32,490 nucleotides of DNA from an uncultured Eubacteriales bacterium (GTDB lineage: Bacteria; Bacillota; Clostridia; Oscillospirales; CAG-272), in the NCBI GenBank assembly GCA_900542425.1, contig UQNQ01000019.1:1-32490 (forward strand). The letters run 5' to 3'. This document shows positions 24,363 to 32,452 of the stretch, one piece after another. The notes beneath the pieces are model-generated. The model made no database searches. It was not told the DNA's origin and worked only from the letters and a program-made list of their open reading frames with translations. Position 1 is the first letter of the stretch, and each line of letters starts with the position of its first letter. Position numbers and translations under genes: made by a program.

Positions 24363-24400
24363 AGGCTTCGGCTCCGGAATCGGATGACGAAGTCTTTTTT
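24363..24400 (+). terminator. Terminator after the small membrane protein
   Basis: AGGCTTCG (24363-24370) pairs with CGAAGTCT (24388-24395), with one G-U and a nested TCCG-CGGA hairpin, followed by six T's. The 368-nt gap 24345-24712 otherwise holds an orphan TTGACA at 24403 without a good -10, and the promoter at 24637-24665. Confidence 0.7.
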
Positions 24401-24636
24401 ACTTGACAAAATTTTTTCTTTTGTTCGTAAAACGTGTTTTTATACCGAGAACAGGAAAGAAACATATAAGACTTATTTTTATATTTTGATACAGTGAATT
24501 CTCCGATGAAAAAGAGATTTTAGAGATTTTCCGAAGAAGATTCTATCATGGAACGGCGGTTTTGCCTTTTTAAAAGGAAAATTGATTACCCCAAAGTGCA
24601 TTTATGCGGTTTTTGAAAAAATATCCTGTAATTTTA

Positions 24637-24665
24637 TGGACAATCTCCGTATAATATGATATAAT
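24637..24665 (+). promoter_or_regulatory. Promoter of the MBL-gltX-glnS-LUD-smsCB operon
   Basis: TGGACA (24637-24642) and TGA-TATAAT (-10 at 24660-24665) are 17 bp apart; another TATAAT lies at 24650. It gives a leader of about 40 nt, too short for a T-box, and no T-box sequence is visible despite two tRNA synthetase genes downstream. Confidence 0.8.
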
Positions 24666-24712
24666 AAATCAATTAAAGAATTTATAATGGCTGATTCGCG
24701 GAGGAAGGCGGC

Positions 24713-25321
24713 ATGAAAATCATTCGATTTGCCGGAGGACCGGTTGCAACCAATATCTTTCTTGTTGCAGATGTTTCCACGGGAATGGCGGCAGTTATCG
24801 ATCCCGCAGCACATACGGAACGGATCCTTGCCGTAGCGGCGGAAAACGGCTTTTCCATCAAAAAAATTCTTCTTACCCATGGACATTTTGATCATATTGC
24901 TGAAGCAGACAAGCTTTCCGCTTTGACCGGAGCCGAGATTTTTTTGTCGGTGCCAGATATGCAGATGCTTGATGATGAAACCAAGAACGGCTCAGAGATG
25001 TTTTTGGGCTATCCTATCCGATGCCGCAGTATTCCTCGTCCTTTAAAGGATGGGGAGATGATTCCTATCGGAAAAGAATCGCTTACTGTTCTGTATACAC
25101 CGGGACATACGCCGGGTTCCGTCTGCTTCTTTGCCGATGACGCTGTTTTCACGGGAGATACCGTTTTTGCGGATGGTTTGGGCAGAACCGATTTATGGGG
25201 CGGAAATGAATCGACGCTCAAAGAGACGCTTACGATGCTTTGGCCTCGTCTTGCCGACAGGGTCATTTATCCCGGACATGGAGAATACGGCTTCCGAATG
25301 AATGCCGGTAAAAATAACTGA
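24713..25321 (+). CDS. Metallo-beta-lactamase-fold hydrolase (glyoxalase II-like)
   Basis: The 202-residue protein carries the binuclear zinc site: HGHFDH at 56-61, His132 (TPGHTPG), Asp149 (FTGDT) and His189 (YPGHG). The single-domain length without the glutathione-binding part matches the broad bacterial glyoxalase-II-like or YcbL-type hydrolases, so the substrate (a thioester or other) is unknown. A GGAGG box precedes the ATG. It is the first gene of the operon; gltX starts 20 nt after its stop. Confidence 0.88.
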   Translation: MKIIRFAGGPVATNIFLVADVSTGMAAVIDPAAHTERILAVAAENGFSIKKILLTHGHFDHIAEADKLSALTGAEIFLSVPDMQMLDDETKNGSEMFLGYPIRCRSIPRPLKDGEMIPIGKESLTVLYTPGHTPGSVCFFADDAVFTGDTVFADGLGRTDLWGGNESTLKETLTMLWPRLADRVIYPGHGEYGFRMNAGKNN

Positions 25322-25341
25322 CTGAAACGGAGAATAAAAAA

Positions 25342-27030
25342 ATGGACTTCAAAAAGCTTGCCGATTTACTGTTTCCCAGTGTCACTCTGACACCGGAGGA
25401 TATGGAGAAAAAATACCCGAAGCGAAATCTTCCGGACGGTGCGAAAGTAACACGTTTTGCACCGAGTCCGACCGGTTTTATTCATCTTGGAGGAATTTAT
25501 GGCGCAATGATCGATGAACGGCTTGCACATCAATCGGGCGGTGTGTTTTATCTGAGAATTGAAGATACCGACGCAAAACGCGAAGTAGAAGGCGCGGCGG
25601 AGGCGCTCATCCGCACACTTGCCGAATATGGCATGAAATTTGATGAGGGTGCTGCGATCGGTCCGAATGGAAAGATAATAGACAACGGGGCTTACGGACC
25701 GTATAAGCAAAGCGAACGGGTAGCGATTTATCATGTGTACGCCAAAAAACTTGTTTCTGAAGGCAAAGCATATCCTGTCTTTACCACAACGGAAGAACTC
25801 GACAGGCTTGCTGCTTCCGATAAAAAAGCGGAAGTGAAAAGCAAGGTGTGGACGGAGGAGGAAACCGCACGCCAGAAAGAGGAGATGCGGCGTGCACGTG
25901 AGTTTACCATGGATGAGGTGGAGGCACATCTTGCGGCCGGCGATCCTTTTGTTTTACGTATTCTTGCAGATGGTGACGGAGAAAAGAAAGTCAAAGTCAC
26001 GGACATCGTGCGCGGAGAAGTGGAGTTCCCCGAGAACGATGAGGACTTTGTTCTGCTGAAATCGGACGGTGTGCCGACTTATCATTTTGCTCACGCTGTG
26101 GATGATCATTTAATGGGAACGACCCATGTTGTCCGCGGCGAGGAATGGCTTCCGAGCTTGCCGAAGCATGTGCAGCTTTTCCGCTATCTCGGTTTTCAGA
26201 TGCCGAAATATCTGCACACTGCACAGATTATGAAACTGGATGAGAACGGCAATAAGAAAAAACTTTCTAAGCGTGACATGGGACTCGACATGAAAGATTA
26301 TAAGCGCGGCGGTTATGCGCCGGAATGCGTCTGCGAATACATTATGACGATTCTCAATTCCAATTATGACGAATGGAGAATGCAAAATCCGGACAAGCCG
26401 TATACGGATTTTCCGTTCTCGATTAAAAAAATGAGCAACTCCGGATGTTTGCTCGATTTTGCCAAACTTACGGATGTCTCAAAGAACATTATATCAAAAA
26501 TGACGGCAGCAGAGGTTTATGAAAAGCTCACTGCATGGGCATCGGAATACGACCCGGAATTCGCATCGGTGCTTCTCGCAGATAAAGAGTATGCGATGAC
26601 GATCCTCGCAATCGGAAGAGGCGGCAAAAAGCCGCGGAAAGACATTGCGACATGGGCAGACGCAAAACCGTATATGGGCTTCTTCTATGATTGCTATTAT
26701 GGGATTACGGATGGATATCCGGACGGATTTGAAAACACCGTTATCAAGAAGACGCTTGAGCGTTTCCTTGAAGGCTATGTTTTTGATGATGAGATGAGCG
26801 TATGGTTTGATAAAATTAAAAAAATTGCAGACGGCCTCGGCTTTGCTTCGGATATGAAAGTATACAGAGCGGATCCTGCCGCTTTCCGTGGAAGCGTAGC
26901 GGATATCAGTTCCTTTATCCGCGTCGCGGTAACCGGAAAACAGAACGCGCCGGATCTTTATACGGTCATGCAGATTCTCGGAGAAGACAAAACAAGAAAA
27001 AGAATTGAAGCGCAAATTGCGGCGTTATGA
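25342..27030 (+). CDS. gltX: Glutamyl-tRNA synthetase, divergent long form
   Basis: The 562-residue class I synthetase has FAPSPTGFIHLGG (HIGH-equivalent at 48-51), LRIEDTD, GVPTYHFAHAVDDH, THVVRGEEWL and the KLSKR form of KMSKS at 307-311. It attaches glutamate to tRNA-Glu. It is longer than the usual 470-490 residues, with a charged region near 150-200 (KKAEVKSKVWTEEETARQK) and an extended C-terminal part. It belongs to a form seen in some Clostridia, which I cannot name further. glnS follows 18 nt later, which suggests that this enzyme need not charge tRNA-Gln; whether it is discriminating is inferred. The start follows a GGAG box. Confidence 0.93.
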   Translation: MDFKKLADLLFPSVTLTPEDMEKKYPKRNLPDGAKVTRFAPSPTGFIHLGGIYGAMIDERLAHQSGGVFYLRIEDTDAKREVEGAAEALIRTLAEYGMKFDEGAAIGPNGKIIDNGAYGPYKQSERVAIYHVYAKKLVSEGKAYPVFTTTEELDRLAASDKKAEVKSKVWTEEETARQKEEMRRAREFTMDEVEAHLAAGDPFVLRILADGDGEKKVKVTDIVRGEVEFPENDEDFVLLKSDGVPTYHFAHAVDDHLMGTTHVVRGEEWLPSLPKHVQLFRYLGFQMPKYLHTAQIMKLDENGNKKKLSKRDMGLDMKDYKRGGYAPECVCEYIMTILNSNYDEWRMQNPDKPYTDFPFSIKKMSNSGCLLDFAKLTDVSKNIISKMTAAEVYEKLTAWASEYDPEFASVLLADKEYAMTILAIGRGGKKPRKDIATWADAKPYMGFFYDCYYGITDGYPDGFENTVIKKTLERFLEGYVFDDEMSVWFDKIKKIADGLGFASDMKVYRADPAAFRGSVADISSFIRVAVTGKQNAPDLYTVMQILGEDKTRKRIEAQIAAL

Positions 27031-27048
27031 TAAAAAGGAGTTGGAAAT

Positions 27049-28716
27049 ATGGCTGAGATAGAAAACAATTTTATCTATGAGGCGATTGACGAGGACATCC
27101 GAAAAGGAAAGCTGCGTGCAGATGAAATTCACACGCGTTTCCCGCCGGAACCGAATGGGTATCTGCATATCGGACACTGTAAAGCGCTTGTTATCGACTT
27201 CGGAACAGCGAAAAAATACGGCGGAAGGTGCAATCTGCGTATGGATGATACCAATCCTGCCAAAGAAGATACCGAATATGTAGACGCCATCAAGGAGGAT
27301 ATTCACTGGCTCGGATTTGATTGGGAGGACCGGTTTTATTACGGCTCCGATTATTTTGAGAAGGATTATGAGTTAGCGGTGGGGCTGATTCAAAAGGGGT
27401 TGGCATATGTCTGCGAGCTTTCGGCTGAGGATTTTCGCAATCCTGAATACTGCGGTGATCTTACACATCCCGCAGTGTCTCCATTCCGTGACCGTCCGAT
27501 TGCGGAGAGCTTGGATTTGTTCGCACGCATGAAAGCGGGAGAATTTCCGGAAGGAAAATATACGCTGCGTGCCAAAATCGACCTTGCTTCAGGTAACTTC
27601 TGCATGCGGGATCCCGTGATTTACCGAATTAAATATGTGGAGCATCACAGACAAGGAACAAAATGGTGTATTTTTCCAATGTATGATTTTGCGCATCCGA
27701 TTCAGGACGCGCTTGAAGGTGTGACACATTCTCTTTGCTCACTTGAATATGAGATTCATCGTCCGCTTTATGATTGGGTAATCGAAAATGTCGATCTCGA
27801 ATATAAACCGTGTCCGCCGCGGCAGATTGAATTTGCAAGACTGAATATGACTCATACGGTTATGTCAAAGCGTCATCTGCGCTCGCTTGTGGAACGTGGT
27901 ATTGTGGACGGCTGGGATGACCCGCGTATGCCGACACTGTGCGGACTGCGCAGACGCGGGTATACCGCACAGTCCATTCTGGATTTTATCGGAAGAATCG
28001 GTGTTTCCAAGTCGAACAGCCTTGTTGATATCCGGCTTTTGGAAAGCTGTATCCGTGAGGAACTCAACGAGAAGGCACCTCGCCGGATCTGCGTCTGCCA
28101 TCCGATTAAGCTTGTTATTGATAATTATCCCGAGGGGAAAACTGAGTACTTTACACTCCCGAATCATCCAAGTGATCCAGAGGCGGGCGGACGGGAGGTC
28201 CCGTTTACAAGGGAACTTTATATCGATGCGGATGATTTCGCTGAGACACCGCCGCCGAAGTTTTTCCGCCTGAAGCCGGAGGGTGAGGTACGGCTTATGG
28301 GGGCTTATATTGTGAAATGCGGTACGATCATAAAAAATCCGGACGGAACAGTAAGGGAAATCCATTGTACGGCGGATCTTGAAACCGGTAACGGTATGCC
28401 GTCGGACGGCAGAAAGATCAAAGGGACGATTCACTGGCTTTCGGCAGATTATGCGAAAGATACGACGCTTGTGCTCTATGACTATCTTTTTACTTTAGAA
28501 AATGTTGCGGATATACCGGAAGGCAAGACATATGATGATTATATCAATCCAGAATCCGCGGTAAGGGTGGAGCATGCAAAGATCGAGCCATCGCTTGCAG
28601 AAGCAGTTCCGGGCGATAAATTTCAATTTGTACGCACGGGATATTTTGCCGTTGATACCAAAAATAAAAACACATTTCATCGGATTGTCGGATTAAAGGA
28701 TGGTTACAAAGCATGA
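27049..28716 (+). CDS. glnS: Glutaminyl-tRNA synthetase
   Basis: The 555-residue class I synthetase has PPEPNGYLHIGH at 32-43 (HIGH motif), LRMDDTNP, HPIQDALEGVTHSLCSLEYE and the VMSKR form of KMSKS at 271-275, followed by the two beta-barrel anticodon-binding domains. The length matches the E. coli enzyme. It charges tRNA-Gln directly. In most Firmicutes glutamine is made on the tRNA by GatCAB, and GlnRS is a minority trait believed to have spread by lateral transfer. A GGAG box precedes the ATG. The last four bases overlap the start of the LUD gene, so they are translationally coupled. Confidence 0.96.
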   Translation: MAEIENNFIYEAIDEDIRKGKLRADEIHTRFPPEPNGYLHIGHCKALVIDFGTAKKYGGRCNLRMDDTNPAKEDTEYVDAIKEDIHWLGFDWEDRFYYGSDYFEKDYELAVGLIQKGLAYVCELSAEDFRNPEYCGDLTHPAVSPFRDRPIAESLDLFARMKAGEFPEGKYTLRAKIDLASGNFCMRDPVIYRIKYVEHHRQGTKWCIFPMYDFAHPIQDALEGVTHSLCSLEYEIHRPLYDWVIENVDLEYKPCPPRQIEFARLNMTHTVMSKRHLRSLVERGIVDGWDDPRMPTLCGLRRRGYTAQSILDFIGRIGVSKSNSLVDIRLLESCIREELNEKAPRRICVCHPIKLVIDNYPEGKTEYFTLPNHPSDPEAGGREVPFTRELYIDADDFAETPPPKFFRLKPEGEVRLMGAYIVKCGTIIKNPDGTVREIHCTADLETGNGMPSDGRKIKGTIHWLSADYAKDTTLVLYDYLFTLENVADIPEGKTYDDYINPESAVRVEHAKIEPSLAEAVPGDKFQFVRTGYFAVDTKNKNTFHRIVGLKDGYKA

Positions 28717-29372
28717 TAACGGAACAGATTGAAAAAACAATGGAGGCTCTCCGAAAAAACAACATGGATGCTTATTACGTACAAACGGCGGCAGAGGCAA
28801 AAACGCTTGTGCTCTCACTTGTTCCGAAGGGAGCTGTCTGTGCATCAGGCGGTTCGGTGACGCTTGTCGAGACTGGGATTCTTGATGCGCTGAAAAGCGA
28901 GGATTACCATTATATTGACCGTGGTGCTGCGGGGCTTTCTGCGGAAGAAAAAGAGGCGGCAATGGTGCGCTCGATGACAGCGGATTGTTACCTCGTAAGT
29001 TCCAACGCGATTACCGAGGACGGTACGCTTTATAATGTGGACGGAAATTCCAATCGGGTTTCTGCAATGCTTTACGGACCAAAGAGCGTGATTGTGGTGG
29101 CTGGTGTCAATAAGCTGGTCAAAAATCTTGATGAAGCTGTGCGGCGGGTAAAAACCATCGCTGCGCCGAAAAACTGTAAGCGTCTTGGCTGCGGTACGTA
29201 TTGCTTCCGTATGGGTAAGTGTGTTTCATTGGAATCTGGTGCCGACAATGCCGATATAACGGACGGATGTATGTCGGATGCGAGAATTTGCTGTAATTAT
29301 GTTGTGATGGCACATCAAAGACAGAAATCAAGGATCAAAGTTGTTATCGTCGGGGAAGAGCTTGGCTATTGA
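28713..29372 (+). CDS. LUD domain (LutC/DUF162-like) protein with a C-terminal cysteine cluster
   Basis: The 219-residue protein has the LUD core (ASGGSVTLVETGILDAL near 44-60; SSNAITEDGTLYNVDGNSNR near 96-115; SVIVVAGVNKLVKNLDEAVRRVK near 125-147). The C-terminal part has cysteines at 155, 160, 164, 170, 186, 193 and 194, in the place where related proteins have a compact GxC..DC..RIC motif; here the GKC and the GC-RICC parts are about 15 residues apart. Lactate-utilisation relatives (LutB/LutC) bind or act with Fe-S enzymes; this protein's role is not known. It overlaps glnS by 4 nt and precedes smsC by 18 nt. Confidence 0.82.
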   Translation: MITEQIEKTMEALRKNNMDAYYVQTAAEAKTLVLSLVPKGAVCASGGSVTLVETGILDALKSEDYHYIDRGAAGLSAEEKEAAMVRSMTADCYLVSSNAITEDGTLYNVDGNSNRVSAMLYGPKSVIVVAGVNKLVKNLDEAVRRVKTIAAPKNCKRLGCGTYCFRMGKCVSLESGADNADITDGCMSDARICCNYVVMAHQRQKSRIKVVIVGEELGY

Positions 29373-29390
29373 CGAAAAAGGAGAAAGAAA

Positions 29391-30119
29391 ATGTTAGAAC
29401 TGAAGCATATTTCATTCGAAGCGGCAGGTGAAACAGGCAGAAAAGAGATTTTGCGGGATATCAGCTTAAAAATTGATGAACGGTTCGTGGCGATTACCGG
29501 TCCTAACGGCGGAGGAAAATCAACGCTGGCAAAAGTGATTGCAGGCATTGTCACGCCGACCGCAGGACATATTTATCTTGACGGAGAGGATATTACCTCT
29601 CTTTCCGTGACGGATCGTGCGCGGCGCGGAATCAGCTTTGCATTTCAACAACCGGTTCGCTTTAAAGGCATTACCGTGAAGGATCTCATCACCATTGCGT
29701 CCGGACGGAAAATCGGTGTGTCGGAGGCATGTGAATATCTTTCTGAGGTTGGTCTTTGTGCCCGTGATTATATCGACAGAGAAGTCAATGCCTCGCTTTC
29801 CGGAGGAGAATTAAAACGCATTGAAATTGCCACCGTGCTTGCAAGAGGAACCAGACTTTCCGTTTTTGATGAACCGGAGGCAGGAATTGACCTTTGGAGT
29901 TTCAATAACCTGATTAAGGTGTTTGAGAAAATGTATCAAAGAAAAGGCGGCTCCATTCTGATTATTTCCCATCAGGAAAGAATATTGAATATTGCCGATA
30001 AGATTGTGGTGATTGCAGACGGAAAACTCACAAAATATGGTACAAGAGATGAGATACTGCCAGAGCTTTTAGATGCTTCCGGCGCTGTGTGCCGCACCTT
30101 GACGGAAAAAATCATTTAA
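29391..30119 (+). CDS. sufC: SmsC/SufC-like Fe-S assembly ATPase
   Basis: The 242-residue ABC ATPase has Walker A GPNGGGKST (37-45), the Q-loop FAFQQP (83-88), the signature LSGGE (136-140), Walker B LSVFDEPE (156-163) with EAGID after it, and the switch His194. The sequence around DEPEAGIDLWS is that of SufC rather than a transport ATPase. SufC powers the SufBD scaffold during Fe-S cluster assembly. Here the partner is a single SufB/D-like protein, so this is probably SmsC of the SUF-like minimal system. The start has an AAGGAG box. There is no sufS, sufU, sufE or sufD nearby. Confidence 0.88.
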   Translation: MLELKHISFEAAGETGRKEILRDISLKIDERFVAITGPNGGGKSTLAKVIAGIVTPTAGHIYLDGEDITSLSVTDRARRGISFAFQQPVRFKGITVKDLITIASGRKIGVSEACEYLSEVGLCARDYIDREVNASLSGGELKRIEIATVLARGTRLSVFDEPEAGIDLWSFNNLIKVFEKMYQRKGGSILIISHQERILNIADKIVVIADGKLTKYGTRDEILPELLDASGAVCRTLTEKII

Positions 30120-30257
30120 ATCCAAATGCGGCATATATTCATAGAAAAACACCTTTGTCTATGAAGAATGAAATCAGATGTAACAGCTGTTTTTTATATC
30201 TAATCAAGTGAAAGATTCATATTGGAAGAAAGGAGTCTGCCAATCGGCGGAGAACAT

Positions 30258-31178
30258 ATGATAGACGAAATACAAAAAAATTTATTGCGTGAAATCGCGG
30301 ATTTGCACGGAATTCCGACCGGCGCTTACAATATACGCGCGAACGGAGATTCTGCAGGGCGTGTTACAACAAACAACATCGACATTGTGACAAAACAAGA
30401 TAAACAGGGAATTGATATTTATATTAAGGCTGGTACGAAAAACGAGAGCGTTCATATTCCCGTTATTATCAGTGAAAGCGGACTTTCCGAAGTCGTATAC
30501 AATGATTTTTACATTGGAGAAGACGCAGATGTGACCATTATCGCGGGTTGCGGTATTCATAATTGCGGAGATCAAAAGTCTGAACATGATGGGGTTCACA
30601 GCTTTTATGTCGGGAAAGGCGCGCGTGTTCGTTATATTGAAAAGCATTATGGTGAGGGGGACGGAAACGGAGAAAACGTTATGAATCCCACAACCGTTGC
30701 CGAACTTGCGGAAAATGCCTATATGGAAATGGAAACGACACAAATTAAAGGGGTTGATTCCACTGTACGTACGACAAAAGCGAAGCTTGCGGCAGGTGCT
30801 ACGCTTGTCATTCGGGAAAAAATTATGACGCACGGACATCAGTTTGCTAAAACAGATTTTATCGTAGATCTTGAGGGCGACGGGTCTGGTGCGAATGTGA
30901 TTTCCCGCTCTGTAGCAAAAGACCATTCGCATCAGGTCTTTCTGTCCAATATTCGCGGGAATGCAAAATGCTCTGGACATTCAGAATGTGATGCCATTAT
31001 TATGGATGAGGCTACTGTCAGTGCGATTCCGGAGATTACGGCAAACTGTATCGATGCGAGCCTGATTCATGAAGCTGCTATCGGAAAAATTGCCGGAGAC
31101 CAGATTACAAAGCTGATGACGCTTGGGTTATCGGAGCGGGAAGCAGAAGAACAAATTATCAGCGGATTTTTAAAATAA
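30258..31178 (+). CDS. sufB: SmsB/SufBD-like Fe-S cluster scaffold
   Basis: From ATG 30258 (after GGCGGAG) the protein is 306 residues, far shorter than SufB (about 470) or SufD (about 420) because it is nearly only the core right-handed beta-helix. Conserved points are AGCGIHNCG (96-104), HGHQF and KTDFIVDLEGDGSGANVISRSVA, Cys238 and Cys244, Cys264, and HEAAIGKI with His271-Glu272, which matches the metal or sulfur handling residues of the SufBD core. An upstream in-frame TTG at 30222 overlaps an AAAGGAG box and is less likely. smsC lies 138 nt upstream, with a weak 7-bp hairpin at 30138-30165 between. A terminator follows. Confidence 0.85.
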   Translation: MIDEIQKNLLREIADLHGIPTGAYNIRANGDSAGRVTTNNIDIVTKQDKQGIDIYIKAGTKNESVHIPVIISESGLSEVVYNDFYIGEDADVTIIAGCGIHNCGDQKSEHDGVHSFYVGKGARVRYIEKHYGEGDGNGENVMNPTTVAELAENAYMEMETTQIKGVDSTVRTTKAKLAAGATLVIREKIMTHGHQFAKTDFIVDLEGDGSGANVISRSVAKDHSHQVFLSNIRGNAKCSGHSECDAIIMDEATVSAIPEITANCIDASLIHEAAIGKIAGDQITKLMTLGLSEREAEEQIISGFLK

Positions 31179-31183
31179 AACAC

Positions 31184-31219
31184 AGCGAAGCCAACTCATA
31201 AATTTGTGTTGGCTTCGCT
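31184..31219 (+). terminator. Terminator of the MBL-smsB operon
   Basis: A 12-bp perfect GC-rich stem (31184-31195 with 31208-31219) with a 12-nt loop starts 5 nt after the smsB stop. A GGGTTTT run, not a pure T tract, follows. Confidence 0.7.
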
Positions 31220-31312
31220 TGGGTTTTGGGTGATATGATGTTTTTGTTATGACAGGCGGAGAGATGAAACAATATTTTGACAAAAAGACCGGATAGTAAT
31301 GGCAGAAAATTT

Positions 31313-31336
31313 ATTCTATATATTGTTTTATAGAAT
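31313..31336 (+). promoter_or_regulatory. Inverted repeat upstream of the Crp/Fnr-type gene
   Basis: ATTCTATA and TATAGAAT (31313-31320 and 31329-31336) form an 8-bp perfect inverted repeat with an 8-nt spacer, ending 21 nt before the ATG. Its size and place fit an operator for a dimeric regulator, possibly autoregulation. A TTGACA at 31277-31282 has no good -10 at proper spacing. Confidence 0.45.
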
Positions 31337-31357
31337 GAAAGATAAGGAGCAAAAGCG

Positions 31358-32032
31358 ATGGAGAATTGCGTATATGAATCGATTTATGAAAAAGCTTTTC
31401 CGTTTTGGATGAACCTGTCATCTGTCGATAAAGACTTCCTTTGCCGGCATTCCAGAATGGTTCGCTATTCAAAAGGCATCAATATTCATGACGGAAACGA
31501 ATGCACCGGTGTGATTCTGGTTCAGTCAGGATGTCTCAGAGTTTATATCCTTTCCGAGCAGGGAAAGGAAATCACGCTTTATCGGTTGTTTCCGGGGGAT
31601 ATGTGTATGCTTTCAGCATCCTGTGTTCTCCAAAGCATTACCTTTGATGTCTTTGCGGATACCGAACAAGACAGCGAATGCTGCATCATTGCAGGGGCCG
31701 CGTTTGCATCGGTATCTGAACGCGTGCCGGAAATGAAAATTTTTGCGCTAGAGACAGCGGTCAGTCGGTTCTCGGATGTTATGTGGGTTATGCAGCAAAT
31801 TTTATTTATGAGCTTTGACCGTCGTCTCGCGATTTTTTTGCTGGACGAGACCGCAAAAACAGGAACGGATATTGTGAAGCTGACTCATGAACAGATAGCA
31901 AAATATATGGGCTCCGCCCGTGAGGTTGTGTCAAGAATGCTGAAATATTTTTCCGCCGAGGGCATGGTGGAAATGTCCCGCGGCGGAATCAGGCTTCTTG
32001 ATAAAAAGAAACTTCGCAGTTTAACCTTGTAA
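31358..32032 (+). CDS. Crp/Fnr family transcriptional regulator, cysteine-rich
   Basis: The 224-residue protein has a cyclic-nucleotide-binding-like N-terminal domain (about 15-130), a long dimer helix and a winged helix-turn-helix at about 172-215 (KLTHEQIAKYMGSAREVVSRMLKYF). The arginine and glutamate phosphate-binding pattern for cAMP is not evident. The protein has eight cysteines (4, 29, 49, 59, 83, 89, 108 and 109), including MCMLSASCVL (82-91), typical of an anaerobe subgroup that lies beside thioredoxin genes. I infer a redox- or Fe-S-sensing role. The start follows AAGGAG. Its 3' end overlaps that of trxA by 12 nt. Confidence 0.85.
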   Translation: MENCVYESIYEKAFPFWMNLSSVDKDFLCRHSRMVRYSKGINIHDGNECTGVILVQSGCLRVYILSEQGKEITLYRLFPGDMCMLSASCVLQSITFDVFADTEQDSECCIIAGAAFASVSERVPEMKIFALETAVSRFSDVMWVMQQILFMSFDRRLAIFLLDETAKTGTDIVKLTHEQIAKYMGSAREVVSRMLKYFSAEGMVEMSRGGIRLLDKKKLRSLTL

Positions 32033-32332
32033 CAGGGAAAGAATTTGCGCTTTCGGACGTGCGCCTGTGGTTTTTCTTTCAATCTTTCCATTTTTCATGA
32101 CGACAAGCGTCGGAATGCTGACAACACCGAATTCCTGTGCCAGATCAGGTTCCTCGTCGACATTGATTTTTCCTACAATATATTGAGGATTTTCTGTCGC
32201 GATCTCCTCTATGATAGGAGATACCATCCGGCAGGGACCGCACCAGTTTGCATAGAAGTCCAAAAGCACAGGTTTTTCACTGTTCTTGACGGTTGTTTCA
32301 AAATTATGTTTGTTGATATGAATAGCAGACAT
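32021..32332 (-). CDS. trxA: Thioredoxin
   Basis: The 103-residue protein has the active site WCGPC at residues 30-34 (DFYANWCGPCRM) and the cis-proline Pro74 (VSIPTLVVM), with the normal thioredoxin fold and length. It reduces protein disulfides in the cytoplasm with thioredoxin reductase, which is not in the window. The start follows AAAGGA. The stop lies inside the end of the convergent Crp/Fnr-type gene (12 nt overlap), so no terminator fits between them. The upstream region has a hairpin at 32387-32407 and a symmetric site at 32438-32452. Confidence 0.94.
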   Translation of the reverse strand: MSAIHINKHNFETTVKNSEKPVLLDFYANWCGPCRMVSPIIEEIATENPQYIVGKINVDEEPDLAQEFGVVSIPTLVVMKNGKIERKTTGARPKAQILSLLQG

Positions 32333-32386
32333 TGTAATATTCCTTTCTGATTGTTTTCATTTGACAGCGAAAAATTTGTTTCGCAT

Positions 32387-32407
32387 GACATCCTCTCTTA
32401 GGATGTC
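32387..32407 (-). promoter_or_regulatory. Inverted repeat in the trxA upstream region
   Basis: GACATCC and GGATGTC (7 bp each, 7-nt spacer) lie about 55 nt before the trxA start. They could be an operator or a leader hairpin. A TAAAAT box on the minus strand lies near 32414, but I find no good -35 for it. Confidence 0.4.
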
Positions 32408-32437
32408 TCTATTTTATCTTTTTTATCATTTAAATTC

Positions 32438-32452
32438 TGTGACGAAATCACA
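32438..32452. promoter_or_regulatory. TGTGA-N5-TCACA symmetric site
   Basis: TGTGA-cgaaa-TCACA is a perfect 5-bp dyad with a 5-nt centre. It differs from the classical Crp site only in spacing (N5 rather than N6). It lies upstream of trxA, near a Crp/Fnr-type gene, but binding is only a guess. Confidence 0.3.

Noticed and set aside
24345..24712. A T-box riboswitch before the tRNA synthetase operon
   Set aside because: I looked for the conserved T-box sequence and an antiterminator; neither is present, and the leader from the promoter at 24637-24665 is only about 40 nt.
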